Below are positions 8,490-18,933 of a DNA stretch of 38,023 nt, piece by piece (the first letter of the stretch is position 1; the number at the start of each line of letters is the position of its first letter). Location of the stretch: assembly GCF_900114615.1 (NCBI RefSeq), contig NZ_FOTS01000037.1, positions 1-38,023 of the forward strand, given 5' to 3'. The position numbers were made by a program, and so were the translations under genes. The DNA comes from Pelosinus propionicus DSM 13327 (GTDB taxonomy: Bacteria > Bacillota > Negativicutes > DSM-13327). The notes under the pieces are model-generated. The model was given only the letters and a program-made list of their open reading frames with translations, searched no databases and was not told where the DNA came from.

Positions 8490-9422
8490 TTAACGATACG
8501 TTGAGGCATAATTTACATTGCCTGTTCCACGAACTCCAGTAATATTCCAACCATCTTGGTTTCTAACGAGATCGATTCTAAAAGTTTGATTGGTGTTTTG
8601 TTTTACAACTTGAACTGTGGCACGATTACTTGATTGAGAAAGAAGTGTAAAAGAATCGCGGTTTGCATCAAATCCATACCTAGATGCCAAATCTTTAGCA
8701 ACAGTTATAGGGCTGGTTTGGTAATTAGCATAGTCATAACTGTCATAATAGCGATTGCCGTCATTGCTATAATAGATTTGACCATCTTTATACAATGCCC
8801 GGTTATCATTAGAGCTAGGCCAGCTATGATTGTGCCTATGCCAGCCATTTCGATTGTTATACCGGGTGTCATATTTACCGTCTCTGTTGTGAAATCTAGT
8901 ATCATACTTACTGCCATTATTGCCATCATAGCGGGTGTCATAGCTAGCACTGGCGTAAGTTCCTCTTGTAGTCGTATTTTTATGACCATCACCATTATAA
9001 CGGGTGTCATAACTAGAACCATTGTTATATCTAGTATCATAACTAGAACCACTGTTATATCGGGTATCATAGCTGGCACTGGTATTATGTCTGGGAGCGT
9101 AAGTGGCATTGTTGTCTGCTCTAGTAACATTATGATTACTGCTGCCATTATATCGAGTGTCATAGCTGGAACCACTGTTAGATCTTGTGCTGTAACGGGA
9201 ACTATCATTATACTTGGTATCATAGCTAGCACTTGCTTTAGAAGTATCTGTTGCTGTCTGTTCTATTTTTATGGGATGAATATTAGGATTTTCTGCTGCA
9301 AAGGTGGTAGCAGGAAGAGCAGTACCTGCAGCACCTGTCATGATAGCAGCGCCTGCTAAGGCGGCAGCATACTTTTTATATTTTCCACGGAGCATTTTTC
9401 GTTTAGATGATTTTCTTTCCAT
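8490..9422 (-). CDS. Secreted protein with SYDTRYN repeats
   Basis: A 310-residue protein not assignable to a known function. A basic N-terminus and hydrophobic stretch (residues 18-42, ending ATTFAAEN) form a signal peptide. Residues 66-190 hold about eight copies of a Ser/Tyr/Asp/Asn-rich unit, S/K-YDTRYN, at residues 66, 86, 118, 128, 138, 160, 173 and 184, about ten residues apart where contiguous. A His/Trp/Asn-rich link (190-205) leads to a compact C-terminal domain (about 235-305) with alternating strands that may be a small folded module. It has a strong AAAGGAGGAGG ribosome site and stands alone. A cell-surface or envelope role is likely from composition only. Confidence 0.75.
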   Translation of the reverse strand: MERKSSKRKMLRGKYKKYAAALAGAAIMTGAAGTALPATTFAAENPNIHPIKIEQTATDTSKASASYDTKYNDSSRYSTRSNSGSSYDTRYNGSSNHNVTRADNNATYAPRHNTSASYDTRYNSGSSYDTRYNNGSSYDTRYNGDGHKNTTTRGTYASASYDTRYDGNNGSKYDTRFHNRDGKYDTRYNNRNGWHRHNHSWPSSNDNRALYKDGQIYYSNDGNRYYDSYDYANYQTSPITVAKDLASRYGFDANRDSFTLLSQSSNRATVQVVKQNTNQTFRIDLVRNQDGWNITGVRGTGNVNYASTYR

Positions 9423-9849
9423 ACGTATCCTCCTCCTTTGATTTTATTTTTAGTCTTCCAAAAATCCAGAATCAAAATTCATGGAAATTTAAACTAGATT
9501 ACATGTATTAAGATTTAAATTTTATTTATTAATCGAACAGAAATAGTTATTGAAAAACAGAGAGAATATAATTATGAAGTATTTTAGATCGATTTTCATG
9601 GCTGGTATTTCTAGACGTTTTATGTATAATGCCAATTATTTTTATTGATTGTATTGATGTAACGTAATGAAGAAGGAATTTATCAAATAATTCATTTCGT
9701 TATAAATTGAGCTGATATGGAAGCTTTGGCTTGTACATTCAAAAAAAATGTGAGGCTCCCTTTTTTTGTAAGCATAATTAAACCTCTTATAGTAGTTTGT
9801 TTCATCTACCATAAGAGGTGTTTTTGAGAATTCATATTCTGAACATGCT
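9423..9849. other. Intergenic region with terminator at 9782-9819
   Basis: No gene is supported here. It holds the upstream region of the minus-strand secreted protein. It also has a hairpin, ACCTCTTAT (9782-9790) against ATAAGAGGT (9811-9819) with an inner GTAG/CTAC, that probably ends the minus-strand CDF transcript. A short frame at 9642-9926 overlaps the CDF 3' end and is not supported. Confidence 0.6.
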
Positions 9850-10818
9850 TCATACCAATGAGGAATCTTTTTGGTTGTCATCAAGTCTGTGGGCGGAGGG
9901 GAAGGCGGTTTGCAGACATGTTTCATGATTAAAGTCTGCTATTTCAATTTGGATCGTGGTATGGTTAATTTGAAACTGATCCCGGATAATGTTAATTGCC
10001 TCTCGCAGAATAATTTGGGCATCTTTATTCACTTCAATTAACAGATGGCAGGTTAGTGAGTCACGGCCTGAAGTAATTGTCCAGATGTGCAAGTCGTGGA
10101 CGTCTTGAACACCATCAATACATCGTAAGGACTCTCTTACTTCCAGCCAATTGATTGTAGGGGGCGTTCCTTCTAGCAAGATGTTCACCGATTCATTAAT
10201 GATATTCCATGCACTTTTTAGAATTAACAATGCAACAATAACGCTGATGATAGGATCAGCTGTATACCAAGAGAAGTAATACATCAATACTCCTGCAATT
10301 ATGGCTCCGACAGAACCGAGGGCATCACCTAGAATGTGGAGATATGCACTGCGAAGATTAATGCTATTACTCATATCACCTTTTTTCAGCAGTACAAGAG
10401 CACTTAATAAGTTGGCGATCAGGCCAAACGCAGCAATGGAAATCATGTAAGGACTATTGATTGATGGAGGTGCGAAAAAACGCCCGTAGGCCTCCCAAAT
10501 AATCAAGCTGGCAATCAGAAATAAGGTCAAACCATTGAAGAAAGCAGCTAGTATTTCAAACCGATAAAACCCATAGGTCTTTTGCGGTGAAGGTGGCTTA
10601 AGCGCAAAAATCATTGCAAACAGACTCAATCCTAGTGAGGTCGTGTCACTTAGCATGTGTCCTGCGTCAGAGAGCAAGGCGAGGCTATTTGTAAACAATC
10701 CTCCTAGAAATTCAAATACCATAATACTTGCAGTGATAATTAATGATATTATGAGAGCAGTACGGTTGTTTTTTCCATGAAGAGGTCCTTCATGACTATG
10801 TCCATGATATTGACCCAT
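9850..10818 (-). CDS. CDF-family zinc/cadmium/cobalt efflux transporter (CzcD-like)
   Basis: A 322-residue cation diffusion facilitator. It has a His-rich N-terminus (HGHSHE), six predicted membrane helices, and the two transport-site motifs SDAGHMLSD (helix 2) and HILGDALGS (helix 5), whose His/Asp residues coordinate the exported divalent metal in this family. The C-terminal cytoplasmic domain has the DVHDLHIWTITSG signature and a His-containing tail. It should exchange Zn2+ and related ions for protons at the inner membrane. It has its own transcript; nothing nearby is obviously connected to zinc. Confidence 0.92.
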   Translation of the reverse strand: MGQYHGHSHEGPLHGKNNRTALIISLIITASIMVFEFLGGLFTNSLALLSDAGHMLSDTTSLGLSLFAMIFALKPPSPQKTYGFYRFEILAAFFNGLTLFLIASLIIWEAYGRFFAPPSINSPYMISIAAFGLIANLLSALVLLKKGDMSNSINLRSAYLHILGDALGSVGAIIAGVLMYYFSWYTADPIISVIVALLILKSAWNIINESVNILLEGTPPTINWLEVRESLRCIDGVQDVHDLHIWTITSGRDSLTCHLLIEVNKDAQIILREAINIIRDQFQINHTTIQIEIADFNHETCLQTAFPSAHRLDDNQKDSSLV

Positions 10819-10984
10819 ATAATGTCTCCTTGTGTAGTATTAAAGTTTCCATTTTTTACTTTTGCCGATGACTTTTATTTACATTATATCACAAAGTAGG
10901 ATGGCGCTTCTTGACGGATATCCCATTTCTCTTTACAATAAGGAAAAGATCATAAATTGCTGTTAGACATTAGTAAAAGTGCAG

Positions 10985-11022
10985 GCACTATTTGTCGTAA
11001 AGAGGAATAGTGCTTTTTGTTA
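10985..11022 (+). terminator. Hairpin with T-run in front of the MFS gene
   Basis: GCACTATT (10985-10992) pairs with AATAGTGC (11006-11013), followed by TTTTTGTTATTTTT. It has the form of a rho-independent terminator yet lies 50 bases before a plus-strand gene and after no plus-strand gene, so it could be an attenuator or a dispersed element. The core resembles 4064-4104. Confidence 0.6.
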
Positions 11023-11064
11023 TTTTTATTTTGCTTACCTATACTGTAAAAAAGGATTGATAAA

Positions 11065-12285
11065 ATGAATTGTAACTCACAAGATCAAGAGAGTGTAATA
11101 AAAGATAAGGGAAAATCCTCTGTCTTATGGATTGCTTTCCTCTTAGGAGCGCTGGCTTCATTTGGGCCATTATCCATTGACATGTATTTACCGGCTCTGC
11201 CGAATTTGGTTATTGAACTAAATTCCAGTACTTCTTTAGCGCAGTTGAGTTTAACGGCGTGTTTACTGGGAATTGCCTTGGGTCAATTATTTGTAGGACC
11301 TCTTAGTGATGTATTAGGCCGCAGAAGGCCGCTGTTAGTTGGATTATGTATATATGTTGTCTCGTCCTTGTTATGTATGTTTGCTACTACGATTTGGATG
11401 TTTATCGCGATGCGTTTTATTCAAGGGTTAGCAGGATCAGCTGGAATTGTTATCTCACGAGCCATTGTAAGAGATCTTTATTCAGGATCGGAAATGACAA
11501 GGTTTTTTTCTCTGCTTATGTTAGTGAATGGGGCAGCTCCTATTATGGCACCAATCTTAGGTGGGCAGGTTTTGCAGGTCGCCTCATGGCGGGGAATTTT
11601 TTTAGTGCTATTTGCTGTAGGAGTGGTCATGCTATTGGCTATACTTTTTGGCTTGAAAGAAACTCTGCCCTTAAGCCGCCGTTCAAAAGGGGGGCTAAAG
11701 AATACGGTTCTTACCTTTCGCGAATTAATAAAAAACCGAACATTTATGGGATATGCATTAGGACAGGGGTTTGTAATGGCTGGAATGTTTGCTTATATCT
11801 CTGGTTCACCTTTTATTTTGCAAAATATCTTTGGAGTGTCACCTCAAATGTTTAGTCTTCTCTTTGGAATTAACAGCATTGGTATTATTATTGCTGGACA
11901 AATTACAGGGCGATTAGCTGGACGTATTCCCGAGAAGAAGCTTTTGGTTACGGGGTTATCTCTTTCCTTCATAGGAGGAATTTTGCTGCTGATCATGATA
12001 GTAATCGGTGGAGGGCTTTACTCGGTTTTACTTCCTTTATTTGTAGTAGTTTCGAGTGTTGGAATTGTTGGCACAAGCAGTTTTTCTTTAGCGATGCAGG
12101 ATCAGGCAAAAGCGGCAGGCAGCGCAGCGGCTCTTATTGGAGTTTTATCTTTCATTTTTGGAGGACTGATGGCACCGATTGTTGGCATCGGTGGAAGTTA
12201 TACTGCACTTCCGATGGGAATTACGATTGCTATAACTGAAGGCGCTGCAGTGTTATCGTATTTCTTACTAGTCAGAAGTACATAA
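11065..12285 (+). CDS. Bcr/CflA-type multidrug efflux MFS transporter
   Basis: A 406-residue major facilitator with about twelve membrane helices. The opening LGALASFGPLSIDMYLPALP is highly typical of Bcr/CflA drug:proton antiporters. The motif GPLSDVLGRRRPLL (loop 2-3 MFS signature) and the RFIQGLAGSAGIVISRAIVRDL segment support the same subfamily. It would export drugs or metabolites such as bicyclomycin, chloramphenicol or cysteine; the substrate is not readable. It is monocistronic, between the hairpin at 10985 and the terminator at 12309. Confidence 0.92.
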   Translation: MNCNSQDQESVIKDKGKSSVLWIAFLLGALASFGPLSIDMYLPALPNLVIELNSSTSLAQLSLTACLLGIALGQLFVGPLSDVLGRRRPLLVGLCIYVVSSLLCMFATTIWMFIAMRFIQGLAGSAGIVISRAIVRDLYSGSEMTRFFSLLMLVNGAAPIMAPILGGQVLQVASWRGIFLVLFAVGVVMLLAILFGLKETLPLSRRSKGGLKNTVLTFRELIKNRTFMGYALGQGFVMAGMFAYISGSPFILQNIFGVSPQMFSLLFGINSIGIIIAGQITGRLAGRIPEKKLLVTGLSLSFIGGILLLIMIVIGGGLYSVLLPLFVVVSSVGIVGTSSFSLAMQDQAKAAGSAAALIGVLSFIFGGLMAPIVGIGGSYTALPMGITIAITEGAAVLSYFLLVRST

Positions 12286-12308
12286 CTTTCTATAAATATT
12301 GTTAGCTT

Positions 12309-12343
12309 AGCCACTTAAAAGAGAGTTACTCTTTTAAGTGGCT
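12309..12343 (+). terminator. Terminator of the MFS gene
   Basis: AGCCACTTAAAAGAG and its exact inverse flank a five-base loop, followed by ATTTTCC. It lies 24 bases past the transporter stop. Confidence 0.85.
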
Positions 12344-12551
12344 ATTTTCCATAGACATAATACAAGCAATACGCGAGTTATTGCATATGTACCGAGTAAT
12401 TCTTATAATAGCCATTATAAATTGGTCAGATAGGCAGGGGTGTAGTGTGTAGATGTAGAAACCTGTTAATTATTGAATAAGTATAATGAGAATACGATTG
12501 GAGTTAATAGGTTAAGGGATGATCAAAATTATTTGAGGAGATGAAAGGTCA

Positions 12552-13742
12552 ATGATTCAGCAAGCTGAGCGCATGGAAGGATTGACATCAGCAATTTTTT
12601 CCCAACTAGAGGTACTGCAGAAGAAGGCCGCAGCCTCTGGGGTGGATATCATTCAACTTTCTATTGGAAACCCAGATATGGCTCCGGCACCTCATATTGT
12701 AGAAGCCATGAAACAGGCAGTGGAGTGCGGCGATAATTACGGTTATACATTATCAAAAGGTAAGCCGGAACTTTTGCAGGCGATTGCCGAGTGGTATGAT
12801 AAAAAATTTAATGTGCAATTAGATCCTAGCACAGAAATTCACTCTCTAATTGGCTCTCAGGAAGGTTTGGCTCATATAGGGCTTTGTCTTGTTAACCCAG
12901 GAGATGTAGTGCTTGTACCGGATCCAGGGTACCCTATCTTTAGTACTGGTCCACACATTGCTGGTGCCCAATTGCATAAAATGTGTTTAACCTCTGAGAA
13001 CAATTACCTGCCTGATTTAGACCAGATTAGCGAAGAGATTTTAAAGCGTACCAAACTAATGATTTTAAATTATCCTAATAATCCATTAGCAGCGACAGCA
13101 ACACGTGAGTTTTATGAAAAAGTTGTGGCATTGGCACATCGGTATGAGTTTGTGGTGTGTAGTGACTTTGCTTATAGTGAACTGGTCTTTGATGATTATC
13201 GTCCAGAGAGTTTTTTAAGTATTCCAGGGGCTAAAGAAATCGGTATCGAGTTTAATTCCCTATCCAAAAGCTATAACATGTGCGGCTGTCGTATTGCGTA
13301 TGTTGTTGGTAATTCTGAGGTTATATCGCTGCTAGGGCGTCTAAAATCAAATTTTGACTATGGTATATTTGCGCCTGTGCAGTTTGCTGCTATTGCTGCG
13401 TTGACAGGTCCTCAGGATTGTGTAAGAGAAACGGCTGCAGCTTATCAGCGTCGTCGTGATATTATTGTGGATGGTTTCAACAGTATAGGATGGCATGTGG
13501 AACGTCCAAAAGCGTCCATGTATATATGGGCTAAGGTGCCAACAAAGCAAAGTTCGTTTGATTTTGCCGTTGACCTGCTCAATCATACAGGTGTAGCAGT
13601 AGTGCCGGGGAAAGCCTTTGGTGACTGCGGGGAGGGCTTTGTCAGAATTGCTTTAGTACAGCCTGAAGAGAGATTAATGGTAGCAGTAGCAAGAATAAAG
13701 GAATGGTTTCAGGTTCATATAGAGTCCGAGAAAAAGAGATGA
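12552..13742 (+). CDS. Class I/II PLP aminotransferase (LL-DAP aminotransferase-like)
   Basis: A 396-residue fold-type I aminotransferase. It shows IIQLSIGNPDMAP, a YGYTLSKGKPELLQAIAEWY block, NYPNNPLAATA, DFAYSELVFD and the PLP-lysine segment FNSLSKSYNMCGCRIAY around residue 235, followed by the C-terminal arginine region GFVRIAL. The pattern is that of the LL-diaminopimelate/aspartate/alanine aminotransferase group (DapL- and YugH-like), so an amino-acid:2-oxoacid exchange is likely; the exact substrate is uncertain. Its promoter is not obvious. It is followed by a new promoter at 13784, so it is not co-transcribed with the anf genes. Confidence 0.85.
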   Translation: MIQQAERMEGLTSAIFSQLEVLQKKAAASGVDIIQLSIGNPDMAPAPHIVEAMKQAVECGDNYGYTLSKGKPELLQAIAEWYDKKFNVQLDPSTEIHSLIGSQEGLAHIGLCLVNPGDVVLVPDPGYPIFSTGPHIAGAQLHKMCLTSENNYLPDLDQISEEILKRTKLMILNYPNNPLAATATREFYEKVVALAHRYEFVVCSDFAYSELVFDDYRPESFLSIPGAKEIGIEFNSLSKSYNMCGCRIAYVVGNSEVISLLGRLKSNFDYGIFAPVQFAAIAALTGPQDCVRETAAAYQRRRDIIVDGFNSIGWHVERPKASMYIWAKVPTKQSSFDFAVDLLNHTGVAVVPGKAFGDCGEGFVRIALVQPEERLMVAVARIKEWFQVHIESEKKR

Positions 13743-13783
13743 AATCAGAATATAACAACAATAATAAAACTAACTTAAATGTA

Positions 13784-13812
13784 TTGCAATGCATAAAAAC
13801 ATGATGTATAAT
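13784..13812 (+). promoter_or_regulatory. Sigma-A promoter for leader copy A and the derived transposase
   Basis: TTGCAA (13784-13789), a 17-base spacer and TATAAT (13807-13812) give a near-consensus promoter. Transcription would start near 13819, about 40 bases before the conserved leader motif. Confidence 0.75.
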
Positions 13813-13857
13813 CAGAACAAGTTAAGTTAATGATGTTTAAGTTGTCTTTGGTTAAGA

Positions 13858-13910
13858 GTACAACGAAGTGCCGACCGAATGCCTGTGTGCGTTCGGTCGG
13901 CTATTATTTT
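13858..13910 (+). promoter_or_regulatory. Conserved leader motif with hairpin, copy A
   Basis: GTACAACGAAGTGCCGA starts at 13858 and runs into a 13-base-pair stem (13870-13882 with 13889-13901, one T-G pair) with loop CTGTGT, followed by the T-rich TATTATTTTTAT. The same motif, promoter and hairpin layout recurs at 25904 and 32099. It has the shape of a transcription attenuator or riboswitch expression platform, or the motif may be a protein operator (GTAC-N6-GTRC). No known RNA family was recognised. Confidence 0.65.
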
Positions 13911-13928
13911 TATAAGGGGGTGAGTATA

Positions 13929-14909
13929 GTGTCAGATGATAGCACATTTGTTTTGACAGGATTGCAGTTAATGATTATGGGGGATGTAGAGGCGGATCCG
14001 CCAGACGGATCAATTGGGTTTACTAGAAATTCGTATTGGGTTGAAAAAAAGCAGGCTACTATTGTTTCTGAGACTATCCCTCCTGTTACAAGTAATAAAT
14101 TTGCGGATGAAAAACGTAAAAATCTATTAATGGCGATCTGTTTGAAGTATCCATTCTGGAATGATTTTCGTATATTGAATTTTTTAAATAAGCGCAGTAT
14201 TTCTATGACAATGAAAGAATTAGGAGATCTGCGCAGAGAATGTGGTATTGAAAGCAAAGAAGAAGTTTGTCTGGAGTTAATGCGGCTCTATTTTAATAAT
14301 GAAATAGAGTTAGACAAAACGCAAGTACAGTTTATCGAAAGGCTCAATCCGGCATTTCGCGATCGAAATTTCCTGGCAAACAGACCTGGTGAATTACTTG
14401 TATATGAATGTGTCTTTTTCCGAAGGTTAAATAAAATGTTTTATCTTCATTTAGTATTTGATTTATTTAATGGCTATGCTTTTGGCAAGATAAGTCGCCG
14501 TTGCTCAGGAGAAATAGGTTTAAAGCTGCTGCAAGAAAAAATTGTTCCCTTTTATCGCAGCAGAGGTTATGAGATTCATGGGATTTTACATTCTGTCAAA
14601 TCGACTCGAGATCATTGGGAAGCAGAAGAAGCCAAAATTAAGGACAGTATTGTAGCGATGGGTATCGAGTGGCTAGAGCCTAAGCATGAGTTTGGGATCA
14701 TACAATGTTTTCAGCGAGATTTTTTAGATCACTTTTTCAGTAATGCAGAAGCACTTGACGTACCGGTATTAATCATTCAGCCAGCTTTTGATCGATGGAT
14801 GATAAAATATAATGCCTCCTGTCCTTTTCATCAAAGGCGTGATCTCTTAGGTTATACGGATGAGTTAGAGAGTACAGGCAGGATATCTTTGGAAGCCAAA
14901 TGTAATTAA
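13929..14909 (+). CDS. Derived IS481-like transposase/integrase-core protein, probably not catalytic
   Basis: A 326-residue protein. Residues about 60-100 look like a transposase helix-turn-helix. Residues about 145-290 align in my reading with the rve/DDE core of IS481-type transposases: GELLVYECVFFRRL, FYLHLVFDLFNGYAFGKIS, a VPFYRSRGYEIHGIL block and FGIIQCFQRDFLDHFF. The expected triad is eroded: first Asp is Glu, the Asp of the DNG block is replaced (HSVKS), and the final Glu of the VERF block is Gln. The frame is intact, has its own promoter, and shows no terminal inverted repeats. GGGGGTGA before the GTG at 13929 sets the start; the longer frame from 13830 crosses the leader hairpin. 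It may be a domesticated DNA-binding regulator of the adjacent anf locus (inference). Confidence 0.65.
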   Translation: MSDDSTFVLTGLQLMIMGDVEADPPDGSIGFTRNSYWVEKKQATIVSETIPPVTSNKFADEKRKNLLMAICLKYPFWNDFRILNFLNKRSISMTMKELGDLRRECGIESKEEVCLELMRLYFNNEIELDKTQVQFIERLNPAFRDRNFLANRPGELLVYECVFFRRLNKMFYLHLVFDLFNGYAFGKISRRCSGEIGLKLLQEKIVPFYRSRGYEIHGILHSVKSTRDHWEAEEAKIKDSIVAMGIEWLEPKHEFGIIQCFQRDFLDHFFSNAEALDVPVLIIQPAFDRWMIKYNASCPFHQRRDLLGYTDELESTGRISLEAKCN

Positions 14910-14937
14910 GTTTAAGAAAGCCCTAAAAATAATAAAA

Positions 14938-15218
14938 GCTTCATGAGTATTCGTGGTACTCATGAAGCAAAGCAAAGCCTTTTATGGTATTCGTGGTACC
15001 TATAAAGGGGAGTAGAAATTCAAGTTCCAGTGGCGCTAGGTTTATTTCGTTTACCCATTTTTCGTATACCAATGATTTTATTATTAATTAAAGGGGGTGA
15101 TTTTATAGGAGAACACGATAAAATGCTTCATGAGTATTCGTGGTACCCATGAAGCTAGGCAAACTTTTTAATCCCAGTGGCACTAGGCTCATTTAATTTA
15201 CCCGTAAATAGTATAACA
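14938..15218 (+). ncRNA. anfH leader with tandem structured repeats
   Basis: The 365-base gap before anfH carries three hairpins that share the loop context GTATTCGTGGTAC on different stems: 14938-14968, 14978-15008 and 15125-15155. The last two each belong to a 93-base unit with exactly the same internal spacing: the hairpin at offset 0, CCAGTGGCRCTAGG at offset 49, TTTACCC at offset 72 and GTATAMC at offset 86 (units 14978-15071 and 15125-15218). CCAGTGGCRCTAGG can itself form a small bulged hairpin with loop GGC. Stems differ while loops and spacing are kept, which is the signature of structured RNA. Riboswitch, processing site or regulator target are all possible; I recognise no known family. 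Confidence 0.65.
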
Positions 15219-15259
15219 CTCTGTTCCTCTTTTTTCAACAAAGAGAATAAAAAAAGTAA

Positions 15260-16102
<843 letters not shown>

Positions 16103-16137
16103 TTGACTAACAAAAAAAATAGGGGGAGAACACATAT

Positions 16138-16464
16138 ATGATTATGGTTAGAGCAATTGTTAGACCAGATAAAAAAGAAGTGGTTCTTGACGAACTTTCC
16201 AGCGCTGGGTTTCATGCTGCTACTGTAGTAGATGTTGTAGGCCGTGGTAAGCAAAAAGGGATTAAGTTTGGCGATATTATATATGATGAAATTCCAAAAA
16301 GTCTTATTATGTTAGTCATTCAAGATGAAGATAAAGATGATGTACTAGATGTGATTATTCGCCATGCTAAGACTGGTGAAGAAGGTGCTTTTGGCGACGG
16401 GAAGATATTTATAAGTGCTACGGATGAAGTATATACCGTTTCCAGCGGCGTTGCTGGGTTATAG
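16138..16464 (+). CDS. nifI1: PII-family nitrogenase switch-off protein NifI1
   Basis: A 108-residue GlnB-type protein of the NifI1 class. It has VRAIVRPDKKEVVLDELSSA, the T-loop GRGKQKGIKFGD that distinguishes NifI1 from ordinary PII, and the C-terminal GDGKIFIS ATP-binding block. In methanogens and anaerobic bacteria NifI1/NifI2 form a complex that blocks the MoFe or VFe/FeFe component when ammonium is available, relieved by 2-oxoglutarate and ATP. Its place between anfH and anfD matches the usual nifH-nifI1-nifI2-nifD order. The ribosome site GGGGGAG is nine bases before the ATG. Coupling to nifI2 is tight (12-base gap). Confidence 0.93.
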   Translation: MIMVRAIVRPDKKEVVLDELSSAGFHAATVVDVVGRGKQKGIKFGDIIYDEIPKSLIMLVIQDEDKDDVLDVIIRHAKTGEEGAFGDGKIFISATDEVYTVSSGVAGL

Positions 16465-16476
16465 GGAGGCGGTGTT

Positions 16477-18503
<2,027 letters not shown>

Positions 18504-18515
18504 GGGAGGATAGTT

Positions 18516-18866
18516 ATGGAGGATATGATGAAAGACAGAGTTGAGCAACTAGTAGATTATATTATGAAAAATTGTTTGTGGCAGTTTCACTCCCGTGCTT
18601 GGGACAGAGAAAAGCAAAATGAGGGTATCCTGACTAAAACCATGCAGATATTATGCGAAGAACCTGTTGAAAAAGAAACTCCCATGGATAAAGTGCATTG
18701 GGTGGATGCCGTATGCTTGGCGGATGCTTTTAAAGAGCATTATTCTTGGTTGGCTGCATTAGACAAAGGGGAAATTAAACTGCTCATGCAGGGACTCAAA
18801 GAGCGTATGGATTATTTAACGATAACAGGATCTCTTAATGCAGAGCTCACCGATCCTCACTATTAA
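18516..18866 (+). CDS. anfG: Fe-only nitrogenase delta subunit
   Basis: A 116-residue delta subunit. The blocks [33 protein letters not shown] and [14 protein letters not shown] match AnfG closely (the YLTITGSLN tail is nearly invariant). Delta subunits occur only in the vanadium (VnfG) and iron (AnfG) nitrogenases and are needed for the alternative component to accept its cofactor and work with the Fe protein. GGGAGGA precedes the ATG and the gene starts 12 bases after anfD. Together with AnfD it identifies the system as Fe-only rather than molybdenum. Confidence 0.96.
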   Translation: MEDMMKDRVEQLVDYIMKNCLWQFHSRAWDREKQNEGILTKTMQILCEEPVEKETPMDKVHWVDAVCLADAFKEHYSWLAALDKGEIKLLMQGLKERMDYLTITGSLNAELTDPHY

Positions 18867-18933
18867 AGTGTATAAATAAGAACTGTGCCGTCACGGCGGA
18901 CGCAAAATGAAACGAAAAGGAAGGAGTATTTCT

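Noticed and set aside
8634-9359. Long plus-strand frame opposite the secreted repeat protein
   Set aside because: It is the antisense of the SYDTRYN repeats and encodes only an Ile/Val/Thr-rich chain; the minus-strand gene has a signal peptide and a strong ribosome site.
13858-13910. Known molybdenum-cofactor riboswitch in the leader motif
   Set aside because: The element is far shorter and shares none of the conserved blocks I know of that riboswitch; left as an unassigned family.
15027-15200. Sigma-54 promoter in the CCAGTGGCRCTAGG blocks
   Set aside because: The -24 like TGGC is present but the -12 GC at the required spacing is absent in both copies.
14978-15218. CRISPR array in the anfH leader
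   Set aside because: Only two or three hairpin units, stems differ, the spacing is 147 bases and there are no uniform spacers or cas genes.
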